DNA from: Tabrizicola fusiformis
GTDB taxonomy: Bacteria; Pseudomonadota; Alphaproteobacteria; Rhodobacterales; Rhodobacteraceae
Reading direction: 5' to 3'
Assembly (NCBI RefSeq): GCF_013328815.1
Contig: NZ_JABUHN010000009.1
Coordinates: 1-64,000 of the forward strand
DNA: 64,000 nt
The notes under the pieces were generated by a model. The model worked only from the letters and a program-made list of their open reading frames with translations, was not told where the DNA came from and made no database searches. A program made the position numbers and the translations under genes. Shown here one piece after another: positions 16,586-24,773 of this stretch (the stretch's first letter is position 1; the number at the start of each line of letters is the position of its first letter).

Positions 16586-17665
16586 ATGAGCGCAGAAGAC
16601 ACACCGACCAAGACGATTTCCGATTACGAGGCCGTGCTGACCAAGGCGAGTTCCGCCGTCGCCGCCTTTGAAAAGGACGACAAGACACTGGTTCACGTCG
16701 CGCGGGGTTATCTGCGCAAGAACCCCACGTTGATCCCGGCCCTGGTGCTGCTGATCTCGATCACCGCCTTTTCCATCATCGCGCCGCGCTTTCTGGGGAT
16801 CGGCGCGCTTTCGACCGTGCTGAAACAGGTCACCGTCACCGGCTTTGTCGCATTGGCGCAGACGCTGGTGATCCTGACGGCGGGGATCGACCTTTCGGTG
16901 GGCGCCATCCTTGTGATCTGTTCGCTGATCATGGGCAATCTGGCTGTCTTTTCCGGGGTGCCGGTGCTGCTGGCGGTGCTGATCGGGCTGTTCTTCGGTG
17001 GGCTGATGGGCCTGTTGAACGGGGTGCTGGTGGCCAAGGTCAAGCTGCCCCCCTTCATCGTGACGCTGGGCACGCTGTCGATCTTCAACGCGCTGAAACT
17101 CTGGTATTCGCAGTCGGAATCCATCCGCAACGTCGATATCACCGAAAAGGCGCCGGGCCTTCTGTGGTTCGGCAATGGGTTCAACCTTGGCGGCGCCTCG
17201 ATCAGCTATGGCGGGATCACCCTGATCCTCTTGGCGGCGCTCTTGTGGTATGTGCTGAACCATACCGCCTGGGGCCGCCATGTTCATGCCATCGGCGATG
17301 ACCCGGATGCGGCGATGCTTTCGGGGATCCGGGTGAACCGGGTGCTGATTTCGGTCTATTGCGTGGCGGGCGTGATCTGCGGCTTTGCCGCATGGATTGC
17401 GGTGGGCCGCGTCGGCTCGATCTCGCCCATCGCCTTTGACACGGTGAACCTCGGCTCGATCACCGCAGTTGTGATCGGGGGCACCTCGCTCTTCGGCGGG
17501 CGCGGCTCGATCATCGGATCGGTGCTGGGTGCGTTCATCGTGGGGGTGTTCAACACCGGCCTGTCGCTGGCCGGCGTGGATGACTACTGGCAGATGTTCG
17601 CCGCCGGTTGCCTGGTGATCGTCGCCGTCGCTCTGGACCAATGGCTGCGGAGGGCTTCGCAATGA
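16586..17665 (+). CDS. frcC: Fructose ABC transporter permease, FrcC-like
   Basis: 359 residues, a ribose/xylose-class permease with about ten membrane helices after a polar N-terminal extension of roughly 45 residues. GIDLSVGAILVICSLIMGN is the family signature near residue 110, and AVVIGGTSLFGGRGSIIGS lies near the end. It forms the inner-membrane channel for sugar imported by FrcB and FrcA. Its stop overlaps the frcA start as ATGA. Confidence 0.95.
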   Translation: MSAEDTPTKTISDYEAVLTKASSAVAAFEKDDKTLVHVARGYLRKNPTLIPALVLLISITAFSIIAPRFLGIGALSTVLKQVTVTGFVALAQTLVILTAGIDLSVGAILVICSLIMGNLAVFSGVPVLLAVLIGLFFGGLMGLLNGVLVAKVKLPPFIVTLGTLSIFNALKLWYSQSESIRNVDITEKAPGLLWFGNGFNLGGASISYGGITLILLAALLWYVLNHTAWGRHVHAIGDDPDAAMLSGIRVNRVLISVYCVAGVICGFAAWIAVGRVGSISPIAFDTVNLGSITAVVIGGTSLFGGRGSIIGSVLGAFIVGVFNTGLSLAGVDDYWQMFAAGCLVIVAVALDQWLRRASQ

Positions 17666-18447
17666 CTGCTGTTCAACCTGTCCTGAAGGCCACCGGCCTG
17701 ATGAAGCGCTATGGCACCGTGGTGGCCATGAACGGTGCCGACTTTGACCTGATGCCGGGCGAGATCTGCGCGGTGATCGGTGACAACGGCGCAGGCAAAT
17801 CGACGCTGATCAAGGCGCTGTCGGGCGCCGTGACGCCCGACCATGGCGAGATCCTGCTGGACGGCCAGCCGGTCCACTTCCGCAGCCCCGACGATGCCCG
17901 CGCGCTGGGGATCGAAACGGTCTACCAGAACCTTGCCATGTCGCCGGCCCTGTCGATTGCCGACAACATGTTTCTGGGCCGCGAATGGCGCAAGCCCGGC
18001 ATCATGGGCAGCCTCTTTCGCCAGATGGACCGCCCGCGGATGGAGAAATTCGCCCGCGACAAGTTGAGCGAACTGGGCCTGATGACCATTCAGGACATCA
18101 GCCAGGCGGTGGAGACGCTTTCGGGCGGCCAGCGGCAGGGGGTTGCGGTGGCACGGGCGGCGGCCTTTGGCTCCAAGGTGGTGATCCTTGACGAACCCAC
18201 CGCCGCGCTGGGCGTCAAGGAAAGCCGCCGGGTGCTGGAGCTGATCCGCGATGTGCGGGCGCGGGGGATTCCGATCATCCTGATCAGCCACAACATGCCA
18301 CATGTGTTCGAAGTGGCCGACCGCATCCATATCCACCGTCTGGGCCGCAGGCTCTGCGTGATCCGGCCGCAGGATTATTCGATGTCGGATGCCGTGGCCT
18401 TCATGACGGGCGCCAAGCTGCCCGAAGGTGTGAGCGAGGCGGCATGA
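17662..18447 (+). CDS. frcA: Fructose ABC transporter ATP-binding protein, FrcA-like
   Basis: 261 residues, a single ATPase domain, unlike the double-domain RbsA type. Walker A GDNGAGKST is at about residue 40, the signature LSGGQRQGVAVARAAA near 155, and Walker B VVILDEPTAALGV near 175, followed by the switch histidine in ISHNMPH. A single-domain ATPase is what Sinorhizobium FrcA has. It overlaps frcC and frcK by four bases at each end, so the three are translationally coupled. Confidence 0.95.
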   Translation: MTAVQPVLKATGLMKRYGTVVAMNGADFDLMPGEICAVIGDNGAGKSTLIKALSGAVTPDHGEILLDGQPVHFRSPDDARALGIETVYQNLAMSPALSIADNMFLGREWRKPGIMGSLFRQMDRPRMEKFARDKLSELGLMTIQDISQAVETLSGGQRQGVAVARAAAFGSKVVILDEPTAALGVKESRRVLELIRDVRARGIPIILISHNMPHVFEVADRIHIHRLGRRLCVIRPQDYSMSDAVAFMTGAKLPEGVSEAA

Positions 18448-19052
18448 CCCCGCAGGCGCTGGCCGATCTGATCCGCCGGCGCGCGGAAAACAATGGCCCG
18501 GGGCGGTTCCTGACCGCCCTGGCCGGCCCGCCGGGCGCGGGCAAATCCACCCTTGCGGCGGCGCTGGTGGCCGCTTTGGGCGCAGGCGCCCGGGCGGTGC
18601 CGATGGACGGGTTCCATTATGACGACGGCCTGCTGATCCGCCGCGGGCTGCGCGACCGCAAGGGCGCCCCGGAAACCTTTGACGCAGCGGGCTTTCTGCA
18701 TCTGTTGCAGCGCCTGCGGGTTGAGGACGAGGTGGCCATTCCCCTCTTTGACCGCGATCTGGAAATTTCCCGGGCCGGGGCCGATGTGGTCAGCCCCGAA
18801 GACCGTTTGCTGGTCGTCGAAGGCAACTGGCTGTTGCTGGATGAAGCACCCTGGAACGCCGCCCGCTATGACCTGACCGTCTTCATCGACGTGCCCGAGG
18901 CCGAGCTGGACCGCCGCCTTGTCGCCCGCTGGGCGCATCACGGCAAGACCCCGGAACAGGCCCGCGCATGGATCGACGGCAACGACCTGCCCAACATCCG
19001 CCGTTGCATCGCAGGCTCGCGCCGGGCCGATGTGGTGATCGGCTGGGGATGA
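18444..19052 (+). CDS. frcK: FrcK-like P-loop sugar/nucleoside kinase
   Basis: 202 residues, a phosphoribulokinase/uridine kinase-like P-loop protein. Walker A GPPGAGKSTLAAAL is at about residue 28, MDGFHYDDGLL holds the substrate-binding Asp, LLVVEGNWLLLDEAPW is the Walker-B-like strand, and RLVARWAHHGKT is the lid region. It is the fourth gene of frcBCAK, the position of FrcK in Sinorhizobium, where it is linked to fructose phosphorylation. Followed directly by a pair of REP-like palindromes. Confidence 0.9.
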   Translation: MTPQALADLIRRRAENNGPGRFLTALAGPPGAGKSTLAAALVAALGAGARAVPMDGFHYDDGLLIRRGLRDRKGAPETFDAAGFLHLLQRLRVEDEVAIPLFDRDLEISRAGADVVSPEDRLLVVEGNWLLLDEAPWNAARYDLTVFIDVPEAELDRRLVARWAHHGKTPEQARAWIDGNDLPNIRRCIAGSRRADVVIGWG

Positions 19053-19061
19053 TCCCGGGCG

Positions 19062-19087
19062 GGATGGGCAGATTGCCCATCCTACGC
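19062..19087 (+). repeat. REP-like palindrome, copy 1
   Basis: GGATGGGCAGATTGCCCATCC followed by TACGC. It is the first half of an inverted pair placed between the ends of frcK and rpsU. The inner dyad could form a hairpin in RNA from either strand. Confidence 0.85.
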
Positions 19088-19097
19088 CGCCCGCCTG

Positions 19098-19120
19098 TAG
19101 GATGGGCAATCTGCCCATCC
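19098..19120 (-). repeat. REP-like palindrome, copy 2 (inverted)
   Basis: TAGGATGGGCAATCTGCCCATCC is the exact reverse complement of the core of copy 1, ten bases away, so the two can also pair with each other in a long cruciform, as in BIME elements. Confidence 0.85.
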
Positions 19121-19136
19121 CCCTCCCCCGGAAATG

Positions 19137-19160
19137 AAAAACCCCCGGACCAGCCGGGGG
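19137..19160 (-). terminator. Rho-independent terminator of rpsU
   Basis: A 7-bp stem CCCCCGG/CCGGGGG with a 5-base loop; on the minus strand it is followed by TTTTTCA. It lies about 45 bp downstream of the rpsU stop. Confidence 0.88.
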
Positions 19161-19202
19161 TTGATCGGGCGGGCATCGCTGCCCCAGTGTCGCTTGAACG
19201 CC

Positions 19203-19409
19203 TTAGAGAGCGCCTTCGCGTTGCGCCTTCTTGCGCGCCAGTTTGCGCGCACGGCGGACCGCTTCGGCTTGCTCGCGCGCTTTTTTGACGGAGGGTTTCT
19301 CGAAATGTTGCTTGAGCTTCATTTCGCGGAACACGCCTTCGCGCTGGAGCTTTTTCTTGAGGGCCCGGAGGGCTTGCTCGACGTTATTGTCGCGGACGCT
19401 GACCTGCAT
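19203..19409 (-). CDS. rpsU: 30S ribosomal protein S21
   Basis: 68 residues, typical length for alphaproteobacterial S21. It reads [20 protein letters not shown] at the start, then the family [16 protein letters not shown] and a very basic tail. S21 sits near the anti-Shine-Dalgarno end of 16S rRNA and aids initiation. It is divergent from COQ9, a neighbour pair I recall as usual in this order, and has its own terminator. Confidence 0.98.
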   Translation of the reverse strand: MQVSVRDNNVEQALRALKKKLQREGVFREMKLKQHFEKPSVKKAREQAEAVRRARKLARKKAQREGAL

Positions 19410-19516
19410 GTGGTTGTCACCACCTTCCTAAGTTAGAGTTGCACTAGATGTGCAGGCGCGGCCCACTTATCAAAGGGGCGCCGCGCTGTCTACAGCGGGC
19501 TGGGGCCGGAGGCGAA

Positions 19517-20197
19517 ATGGATCAGGAATACAGCGCAGATCAGGCAAAGGACCGGGTTCTGGAGGCCGCTTTGGCCCATGTGCCGTTTGACGGCTGGTCC
19601 GAGGCCACGCTGGCCGCCGCGATCACCGATTCGGATGTGGCCCCCGCGCTGGCCCGCGCACTTTATCCGCGCGGCGGCATCGACCTTGCCGTGGCCTATC
19701 ACCGGCGCGGCGATGCCCGCATGGCCGAGGCGCTGGCCGATCTGCCATCCCTGCGCTACCGCGACCGGGTGGCGCTGGCGGTGATGCTCCGGCTTGAAGC
19801 CGCCGAACGAGAACTGGTGCGGCGCGGTTCGGCCCTTTTCGCGCTGCCCCAGCACGCAGCCGAAGGGGCGGGTCTGATCTGGGGCACCGCCGATGCGATC
19901 TGGAACGCGCTGGGCGATACCTCGCGCGATGTGAACTGGTATAGCAAGCGCGCCACGCTTTCGGCGGTTTACGGGGCGACTGTGCTTTACTGGCTGGGCG
20001 ACACATCTGAAGGCAATGCCGACACCCGTGCCTTTCTGGACCGCCGGATCGAGACGGTGATGCAGATCGAAAAGGTCAAGGCGGGGTTCCGCGCAAATCC
20101 CCTTGGCAAGGCGCTGCTGAACGGGCCGCTGGCCTTTCTCGACCGGCTGCAGGCGCCGCAGGGCACGGGTGACCTGCCCGGCCAAACGCCCCGCTGA
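19517..20197 (+). CDS. COQ9 family ubiquinone biosynthesis protein
   Basis: 226 residues. The TetR-like fold of COQ9 is visible in its helices, with DRVLEAALAHVPFDGWSEAT at the start and the C-terminal lipid-binding core DVNWYSKRATLSAVYGATVL, TRAFLDRRIETVMQIEK. COQ9 presents quinone precursors to hydroxylases such as Coq7. The start at 19517 removes an unconserved Cys-rich extension. It is close to, but not overlapping, the quinone oxidoreductase downstream. Confidence 0.92.
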   Translation: MDQEYSADQAKDRVLEAALAHVPFDGWSEATLAAAITDSDVAPALARALYPRGGIDLAVAYHRRGDARMAEALADLPSLRYRDRVALAVMLRLEAAERELVRRGSALFALPQHAAEGAGLIWGTADAIWNALGDTSRDVNWYSKRATLSAVYGATVLYWLGDTSEGNADTRAFLDRRIETVMQIEKVKAGFRANPLGKALLNGPLAFLDRLQAPQGTGDLPGQTPR

Positions 20198-20224
20198 AGC
20201 CCCCCCCCGACCGAAGGATCGACC

Positions 20225-21214
20225 ATGACGCTTTCCCACAGCATGACCGCCATTGCGATCAGCGAACCCGGCGAGCCGGATGTGCTGCACCCCGTCACCG
20301 TGCCGGTGCCGGTGCCCGGCCATGGCCAGATCATCGTGCGGCTGGCCTATGCCGGGGTGAACCGGCCCGATGCGCTGCAACGCGCCGGGGCCTATGCACC
20401 GCCGCCCTCCGCCTCGCCCCTGCCGGGGTTGGAAGGGGCGGGCACCGTGGTTGACCGTGGCCCCGGCGTGACCCGCTGGAAGATCGGCGATCAGGTCTGC
20501 GCCCTGTTTCCCGGCGGCGCCTATGCCGAATATGCCGCCTGCGCCGAGGCCCATGCCCTGCCGATCCCCGCCGGGATGAGCCTGCGCGAAGCCGCCTGCC
20601 TGCCGGAAACCTGCTTTACCGTCTGGTCCAATATGGTGACGCGCGGCGGCTTGCAGGCCGGAGAGCGGTTTTTGGTCCATGGCGGCACATCTGGCATCGG
20701 CACCACCGCCATCCAGATTGCCCGCGCCCTTGGCGCCCGGGTCTTTGCCACCGCCGGCAGCGACGAAAAGGCCCGCTTCTGCGAGGAACTGGGGGCAGAG
20801 CGCGGCATCAACTACCATGACGAGGATTTCGTCACGATCCTCAAGGCCGAAGGTGGGGCGGACCTGATCCTTGACATGGTGGGCGGCCCCTATCTGCCGC
20901 GCAATATCCGCGCGCTGGCCGATGACGGGCGGCTGGTGCAGATCGCCTTTCTGCAAGGCCCCAAGGTCGAGGTCAACTTTGCCGAGATGATGACCCGCCG
21001 CCTGACCCTGACCGGATCAACCCTGCGGCCGCAATCAGATCAGGCCAAGGCCCGCATCGCGCAGGCGGTGGAAACCCATGTCTGGCCGCTGATCACACGC
21101 GGCGCGCTGCGTCCGGTGATCGACAGCGAATTTGCCCTGACCGAGGCCGCCAAGGCGCATTGGCGCATCGAAAGCCCGGGGCATATCGGCAAGATCGTGT
21201 TGAAGGTTGGTTAG
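20225..21214 (+). CDS. NAD(P)H-quinone oxidoreductase, zinc-independent MDR
   Basis: 329 residues, quinone oxidoreductase/PIG3-like branch of the medium-chain dehydrogenase superfamily. The GroES-like N-terminal half contains AYAGVNRPDALQRAGAY; the Rossmann half contains VHGGTSGIGTTAIQIARAL near residue 155. Zinc-ligand cysteines of alcohol dehydrogenases are absent. It probably reduces quinones or enones with NADPH in the cytoplasm. It begins 27 bp after COQ9, so an operon is likely. Confidence 0.93.
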   Translation: MTLSHSMTAIAISEPGEPDVLHPVTVPVPVPGHGQIIVRLAYAGVNRPDALQRAGAYAPPPSASPLPGLEGAGTVVDRGPGVTRWKIGDQVCALFPGGAYAEYAACAEAHALPIPAGMSLREAACLPETCFTVWSNMVTRGGLQAGERFLVHGGTSGIGTTAIQIARALGARVFATAGSDEKARFCEELGAERGINYHDEDFVTILKAEGGADLILDMVGGPYLPRNIRALADDGRLVQIAFLQGPKVEVNFAEMMTRRLTLTGSTLRPQSDQAKARIAQAVETHVWPLITRGALRPVIDSEFALTEAAKAHWRIESPGHIGKIVLKVG

Positions 21215-21236
21215 GATGGGCAGATTGCCCATCCTA
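21212..21236 (+). repeat. REP-like palindrome, copy 3
   Basis: TAGGATGGGCAGATTGCCCATCCTA begins at the last three bases of the quinone oxidoreductase gene, so its TAG also serves as that gene's stop codon. First half of a second inverted pair between convergent genes. Confidence 0.85.
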
Positions 21237-21280
21237 CGCCAGCGCGTGTGATGGCCCCGCACAACCGGACGGCACCCCGC

Positions 21281-21305
21281 GTAGGATGGGCAATTTGCCC
21301 ATCCC
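21281..21305 (-). repeat. REP-like palindrome, copy 4 (inverted)
   Basis: GTAGGATGGGCAATTTGCCCATCCC, inverted relative to copy 3 and 44 bp away. It ends ten bases from the stop of the convergent sulfotransferase gene; the pair may act as a two-way terminator. Confidence 0.85.
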
Positions 21306-21314
21306 GCCGATCCC

Positions 21315-22133
21315 TCAATCGCCCAACTTGCGATGCACCTCGTCCAGGTCGACCTCACCCACCGGCATCTTGTTGTCGGGATCGTCGAAGTCATATTTGA
21401 AAAGCTGGAAATCCTTCTTGTAGATTTCCCAGATCAGGTGCCGCGACAGATCATCGAAATAGTCGCTGACCGGATGGGCGCGCTTCGGCCCGTGCCCTTC
21501 GCTTTCGTTGAAACGAGGGATCTTCTTGAGGTCGATCTTGTGCTTGGGCTTGATCCGCTTGACGACCTTCTGCATCCCTTCATCGAATTTCTCGGTGTGG
21601 AAGATGCTGTCATAGCGCCCGCCGTTGACGATGAAGGTCGAGATATGCCCCGACATCGCCGACCAGTGGATGTCCGGCTCCATCGGCTTGCGGAAGCGGA
21701 TGGTGTCGCGCGCGAACAACAGGAAGCGGCGAAAGCTCTTGATCTGGTCAAAATCGAACCCGTTCTCGGGCGTGCCCGTCTCAACCCCGTATTTCTGCAT
21801 CAGGAGCGGCACCAGATTGCCGCGATAGCGCTTGCCGTTGCGCTGGATGCCGCAAATCTTGTCGAAATAGGACGAAAGAATCCGGGCATAGGGGTTGCGC
21901 ACGCAGGTAAAAGCATAAGACTTGTGGGTCTTGACGTTGCGCTCGATCAGCGGCTGGCTGGCCTCCAACGCCCATTTGTGCATACCGCCCGTCGCATCGT
22001 GAATGTCCCCATCGAAGAACACCCCATGGTCCGAGTAATACATGATCTGGCCGATCGTCGAGCAGGCGCATTTCGGCACCACGCGGTAAACCACGCTTTC
22101 GCTCTCCGTCATCCAGGTGCCGGGAAACCCCAT
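21315..22133 (-). CDS. Sulfotransferase family 2 protein
   Basis: 272 residues. The 5'-phosphosulfate-binding loop VPKCACSTIGQIMYY lies at about residue 20, and the 3'-phosphate motif is probably CVRNPYARILSSYFDK near residue 90, both typical of carbohydrate sulfotransferases using PAPS. The start at 22133 has GTGGAGG nine bases upstream, whereas a longer in-frame start has no ribosome-binding site. It is divergent from a GT14 glycosyltransferase across 147 bp, suggesting sulfation of the same surface glycan. GC content is visibly lower than in the flanking housekeeping genes. Confidence 0.87.
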   Translation of the reverse strand: MGFPGTWMTESESVVYRVVPKCACSTIGQIMYYSDHGVFFDGDIHDATGGMHKWALEASQPLIERNVKTHKSYAFTCVRNPYARILSSYFDKICGIQRNGKRYRGNLVPLLMQKYGVETGTPENGFDFDQIKSFRRFLLFARDTIRFRKPMEPDIHWSAMSGHISTFIVNGGRYDSIFHTEKFDEGMQKVVKRIKPKHKIDLKKIPRFNESEGHGPKRAHPVSDYFDDLSRHLIWEIYKKDFQLFKYDFDDPDNKMPVGEVDLDEVHRKLGD

Positions 22134-22249
22134 CGTCTTCAACCTCCACGCGCGCAGATGCGCAACAGGCGCAGCTACCATTCAATCGGCGACAAAAAAG
22201 CAAACAAACTCTGTCTTTTCAATGTCCCTTGGAGGTAATTAAGGAAACA

Positions 22250-22279
22250 ATGACCCGTCGGACCCCATACTGTCGCTGA
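22250..22279 (+). CDS. Nine-codon upstream ORF of the GT14 gene
   Basis: ATG to TGA encoding MTRRTPYCR. It has a good ribosome-binding site (AAGGA four bases before the ATG, and GGAGG further up). Its TGA is one base before the ATG of the glycosyltransferase, and the latter has no Shine-Dalgarno sequence of its own. Termination-reinitiation is therefore the likely route for translating the large gene. Another tiny frame, MSLGGN, lies just upstream at 22222-22242. Function inferred from spacing only. Confidence 0.5.
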   Translation: MTRRTPYCR

Positions 22280-22280
22280 A

Positions 22281-23858
22281 ATGGCAAAAATAGCCTACAT
22301 CCTGCTGTGCCACAAAGACCCCGAGGGCATCGTCGCCCAGGCCCAGCGCCTGACGGCGGCCGGTGATTTCGTGGCGATCCACTTCGATGCCCGCGCCCCG
22401 AAAGAGGCGTTTGACAAGATCCGGGCCGGTCTGGCCGCAAATCCCTCGGTCACCTTCACCCGCAAGCGCATCAAATGCGGCTGGGGGGCCTGGAGTCTGG
22501 TCGAGGCCACCCTTCTGGCTGTCGAGGCCGCGGTCGAGGAATTTCCCCGGGCCACGCATTTCTACATGCTGTCGGGCGACTGTATGCCAATCAAATCGGC
22601 CGAGTTCGCCCATACCTTCCTTGACCGCGAAGAGGTCGATTACATCGAAAGCTTCGATTTCTTCAAATCGGACTGGATCAAGACGGGCATCAAGGAAGAG
22701 CGGCTGATCTACCGCCACTGGTTCAACGAACGCACCAGCAAGCGGTTGTTCTACGCCTCGATGGACTGGCAGAAGCGGCTGGGGCTGGCGCGGGGGGTGC
22801 CTTCGGACATCGCCATGCAGATCGGCAGCCAGTGGTGGTGCCTGCGGCGGCGCACGGTGGAATGGGTGCTGGACTTTGTGAAGTCGCGCAAGGATGTGAT
22901 GCGGTTCTTCCGCACCACATGGATTCCCGACGAGACCTTTTTTCAGACCATCGTGCGCCATCTGGTGCCCGAACATGAAATCCGCACCCGCACCCTGACC
23001 TTTCTGATGTTCACCGATTACGGGATGCCGGTCACCTTCTACAACGACCACTATGACCTGCTCTTGTCGCAGGATTATCTCTTTGCCCGCAAGATCAGCC
23101 CCGACGCCAAGGATCTGAAGGAACGGCTGGGCAAGCTTTATGCCGCCAAGGGGGTGCGCTTCGGCATCTCGAACGAGGGGCGCAGCCTTTTCACCTTCCT
23201 GACGGGCCGGGGCCGGATCGGCCGCCGCTTTGCCCCGCGCTTCTGGGAAACCGAGGCGAGCCTTGGCCGCGAGCGGACGCTGATGATGGTGACCTGCAAG
23301 AAATGGCACGTCGCCAAACGTCTGGTGGAACGGGTGCGGCAGGTCACCAACATGCCGGCGGTGGATTACCTCTTCAACGAGGCGTCCACCCCGATCCCCG
23401 ATCTGGGCGGCATCCAGTCCACGCTGGAAAAGCGCACGCGGCACCGCCGGGCGCTGGTGCGGATGCTGTATGACTACTGGCAGACCGACCGGCTGATCTT
23501 CTGCATTGATCCGGCCATGGTCGATCTGATGCAGGATTTCTACAACGACAAGGCCAAGGTCCGCCTTCTGGAAATCGAATGCGACTTTACCGATGACTAC
23601 CTGCTGGGCCATGCCCGGCGGGTCGGTCTGGCAGGCGAACGCACGCCGCAGGAAACCATCGACCGGCTGCTGCCGACCATCCGCTATGATGTGCGCTTTG
23701 AAAGCGACCGCATCCGCGATGCCGGATTCTCCGGCTTTCACCGCATCCGGCAAAGCGCCTCGGTTGACGAAAACACCGTGCCGCTGGCCGAGTTCCTTGA
23801 TATCCCGGTCGACAAGGCGCGCGAGATCGCCGGCACCGACTATCTCTATGTGGACTGA
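22281..23858 (+). CDS. Core-2/I-branching type glycosyltransferase (GT14) with DUF5928 tail
   Basis: 525 residues. The N-terminal half (MAKIAYILLCHKDPEGI, then IHFDARAPKEAFD, FYMLSGDCMPIKS and WIPDETFFQTIVRH) is a beta-1,6-N-acetylglucosaminyltransferase-like GT14 domain with the Asp-rich sugar-nucleotide region and the catalytic Glu in PDETFF. From about residue 300 a C-terminal region matches what I recall as DUF5928 of Rhodobacterales. No membrane helix is seen, so it acts in the cytoplasm or loosely at the membrane. With the divergent sulfotransferase it probably builds a sulfated or branched surface polysaccharide. No in-frame alternative start exists because a TGA lies ten codons upstream. 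Confidence 0.88.
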   Translation: MAKIAYILLCHKDPEGIVAQAQRLTAAGDFVAIHFDARAPKEAFDKIRAGLAANPSVTFTRKRIKCGWGAWSLVEATLLAVEAAVEEFPRATHFYMLSGDCMPIKSAEFAHTFLDREEVDYIESFDFFKSDWIKTGIKEERLIYRHWFNERTSKRLFYASMDWQKRLGLARGVPSDIAMQIGSQWWCLRRRTVEWVLDFVKSRKDVMRFFRTTWIPDETFFQTIVRHLVPEHEIRTRTLTFLMFTDYGMPVTFYNDHYDLLLSQDYLFARKISPDAKDLKERLGKLYAAKGVRFGISNEGRSLFTFLTGRGRIGRRFAPRFWETEASLGRERTLMMVTCKKWHVAKRLVERVRQVTNMPAVDYLFNEASTPIPDLGGIQSTLEKRTRHRRALVRMLYDYWQTDRLIFCIDPAMVDLMQDFYNDKAKVRLLEIECDFTDDYLLGHARRVGLAGERTPQETIDRLLPTIRYDVRFESDRIRDAGFSGFHRIRQSASVDENTVPLAEFLDIPVDKAREIAGTDYLYVD

Positions 23859-23861
23859 GAC

Positions 23862-24233
23862 ATGGCCTATAGCTACGACCCGCAGAACATCTTCGCCCGC
23901 ATCCTGCGCGGGGAAATCCCGAACAAGACCGTGGTGGAAACCGCCCATACGCTGGTGTTTCACGACATCCGCCCCCATGCGCCGGTGCATGTGCTGGCCA
24001 TTCCCAAGGGCGCCTATGTGAATCTTGACCATTTCGCCGCCGAAGCTTCGGCGGAAGAGATCGTTGATTTTCACCGCACCGTGGCCAAGGTCATCGCCGA
24101 TCTGGGGCTGGCCGGTGAGACAGGCTATCGCGGCATCACCAATGCGGGCCGCGACGGGATGCAGGAGGTGCCGCATTACCACCTGCATATCCTTGGCGGG
24201 CGGCTGATGGGGCGGCTGATCGACCCCGCCTGA
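23862..24233 (+). CDS. HIT family (histidine triad) protein
   Basis: 123 residues with the triad HYHLHILGG near residue 107 and the usual N-terminal FARILRGEIPNKTVVE. Proteins of this Hint branch hydrolyse nucleoside phosphoramidates such as adenosine 5'-monophosphoramidate. It starts four bases after the glycosyltransferase stop, so it is cotranscribed, although no functional link is obvious. Confidence 0.95.
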   Translation: MAYSYDPQNIFARILRGEIPNKTVVETAHTLVFHDIRPHAPVHVLAIPKGAYVNLDHFAAEASAEEIVDFHRTVAKVIADLGLAGETGYRGITNAGRDGMQEVPHYHLHILGGRLMGRLIDPA

Positions 24234-24305
24234 ATAAGCAAGGATCGGGTCGCGCGGCGGTGGCGGCGCGGCCTATAGCGGAACCAGACCGAACAGGAGG
24301 TTCCG

Positions 24306-24767
24306 ATGATCCGCTTTACCCCGATCCCGACCGAAACCGTCCGTGCCTTGCAGGCCGGCGGACCCGATGCCAATGGCCAGTTGCCCGAGCGGCACATCAG
24401 CGACGGCGGCGGCAACCCCTGCCGCCATTGTCTGGCGATGATCCCCAAAGGTGCGGGAATGCTGATCCTGTCGCACCGCCCCTTCCCGGCGCCGCAGCCC
24501 TATGCCGAACAGGGGCCGATCTTCCTGTGTGCCGATACCTGCGCGCCGGGCGGCGGCGCGACCCTGCCCGAGATGCTGGCCTCACCCGACTATATCGTCC
24601 GGGGTTACGGGCCGGATGACCGCATCGTCTATGGCACCGGCGCCGTGGTGCCGACCGACAGGATTGCGGAAGAGGCCGCAACCCGGCTGACCGACCCACG
24701 CGTGGCTTATGTCCATGTGCGGTCCGCCCGCAACAACTGCTATCAGCTCAGGATCGACCGGGGGTGA
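24306..24767 (+). CDS. DUF1203 family protein
   Basis: 153 residues. It has the DUF1203 layout: a start MIRFTPIP, the Cys pair in NPCRHCLAMIPKGAGML, a second pair in LCADTCAP, and a C-terminal VAYVHVRSARNNCYQLRI. The cysteines could bind a metal. Function unknown. A near-perfect AGGAGG ribosome-binding site precedes the ATG. Its stop is six bases from the end of convergent polA. Confidence 0.85.
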   Translation: MIRFTPIPTETVRALQAGGPDANGQLPERHISDGGGNPCRHCLAMIPKGAGMLILSHRPFPAPQPYAEQGPIFLCADTCAPGGGATLPEMLASPDYIVRGYGPDDRIVYGTGAVVPTDRIAEEAATRLTDPRVAYVHVRSARNNCYQLRIDRG

Positions 24768-24773
24768 CCCCGG

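Noticed and set aside
19062-21305. Repeated GGATGGGCA palindromes as a CRISPR array
   Set aside because: Copies are widely and irregularly spaced, alternate in orientation, and no cas genes are present.
22239-24188. 649-codon minus-strand frame opposite the GT14 and HIT genes
   Set aside because: It mirrors two genes with recognisable motifs, and its translation shows no domain. Long antisense frames are expected at this GC content.
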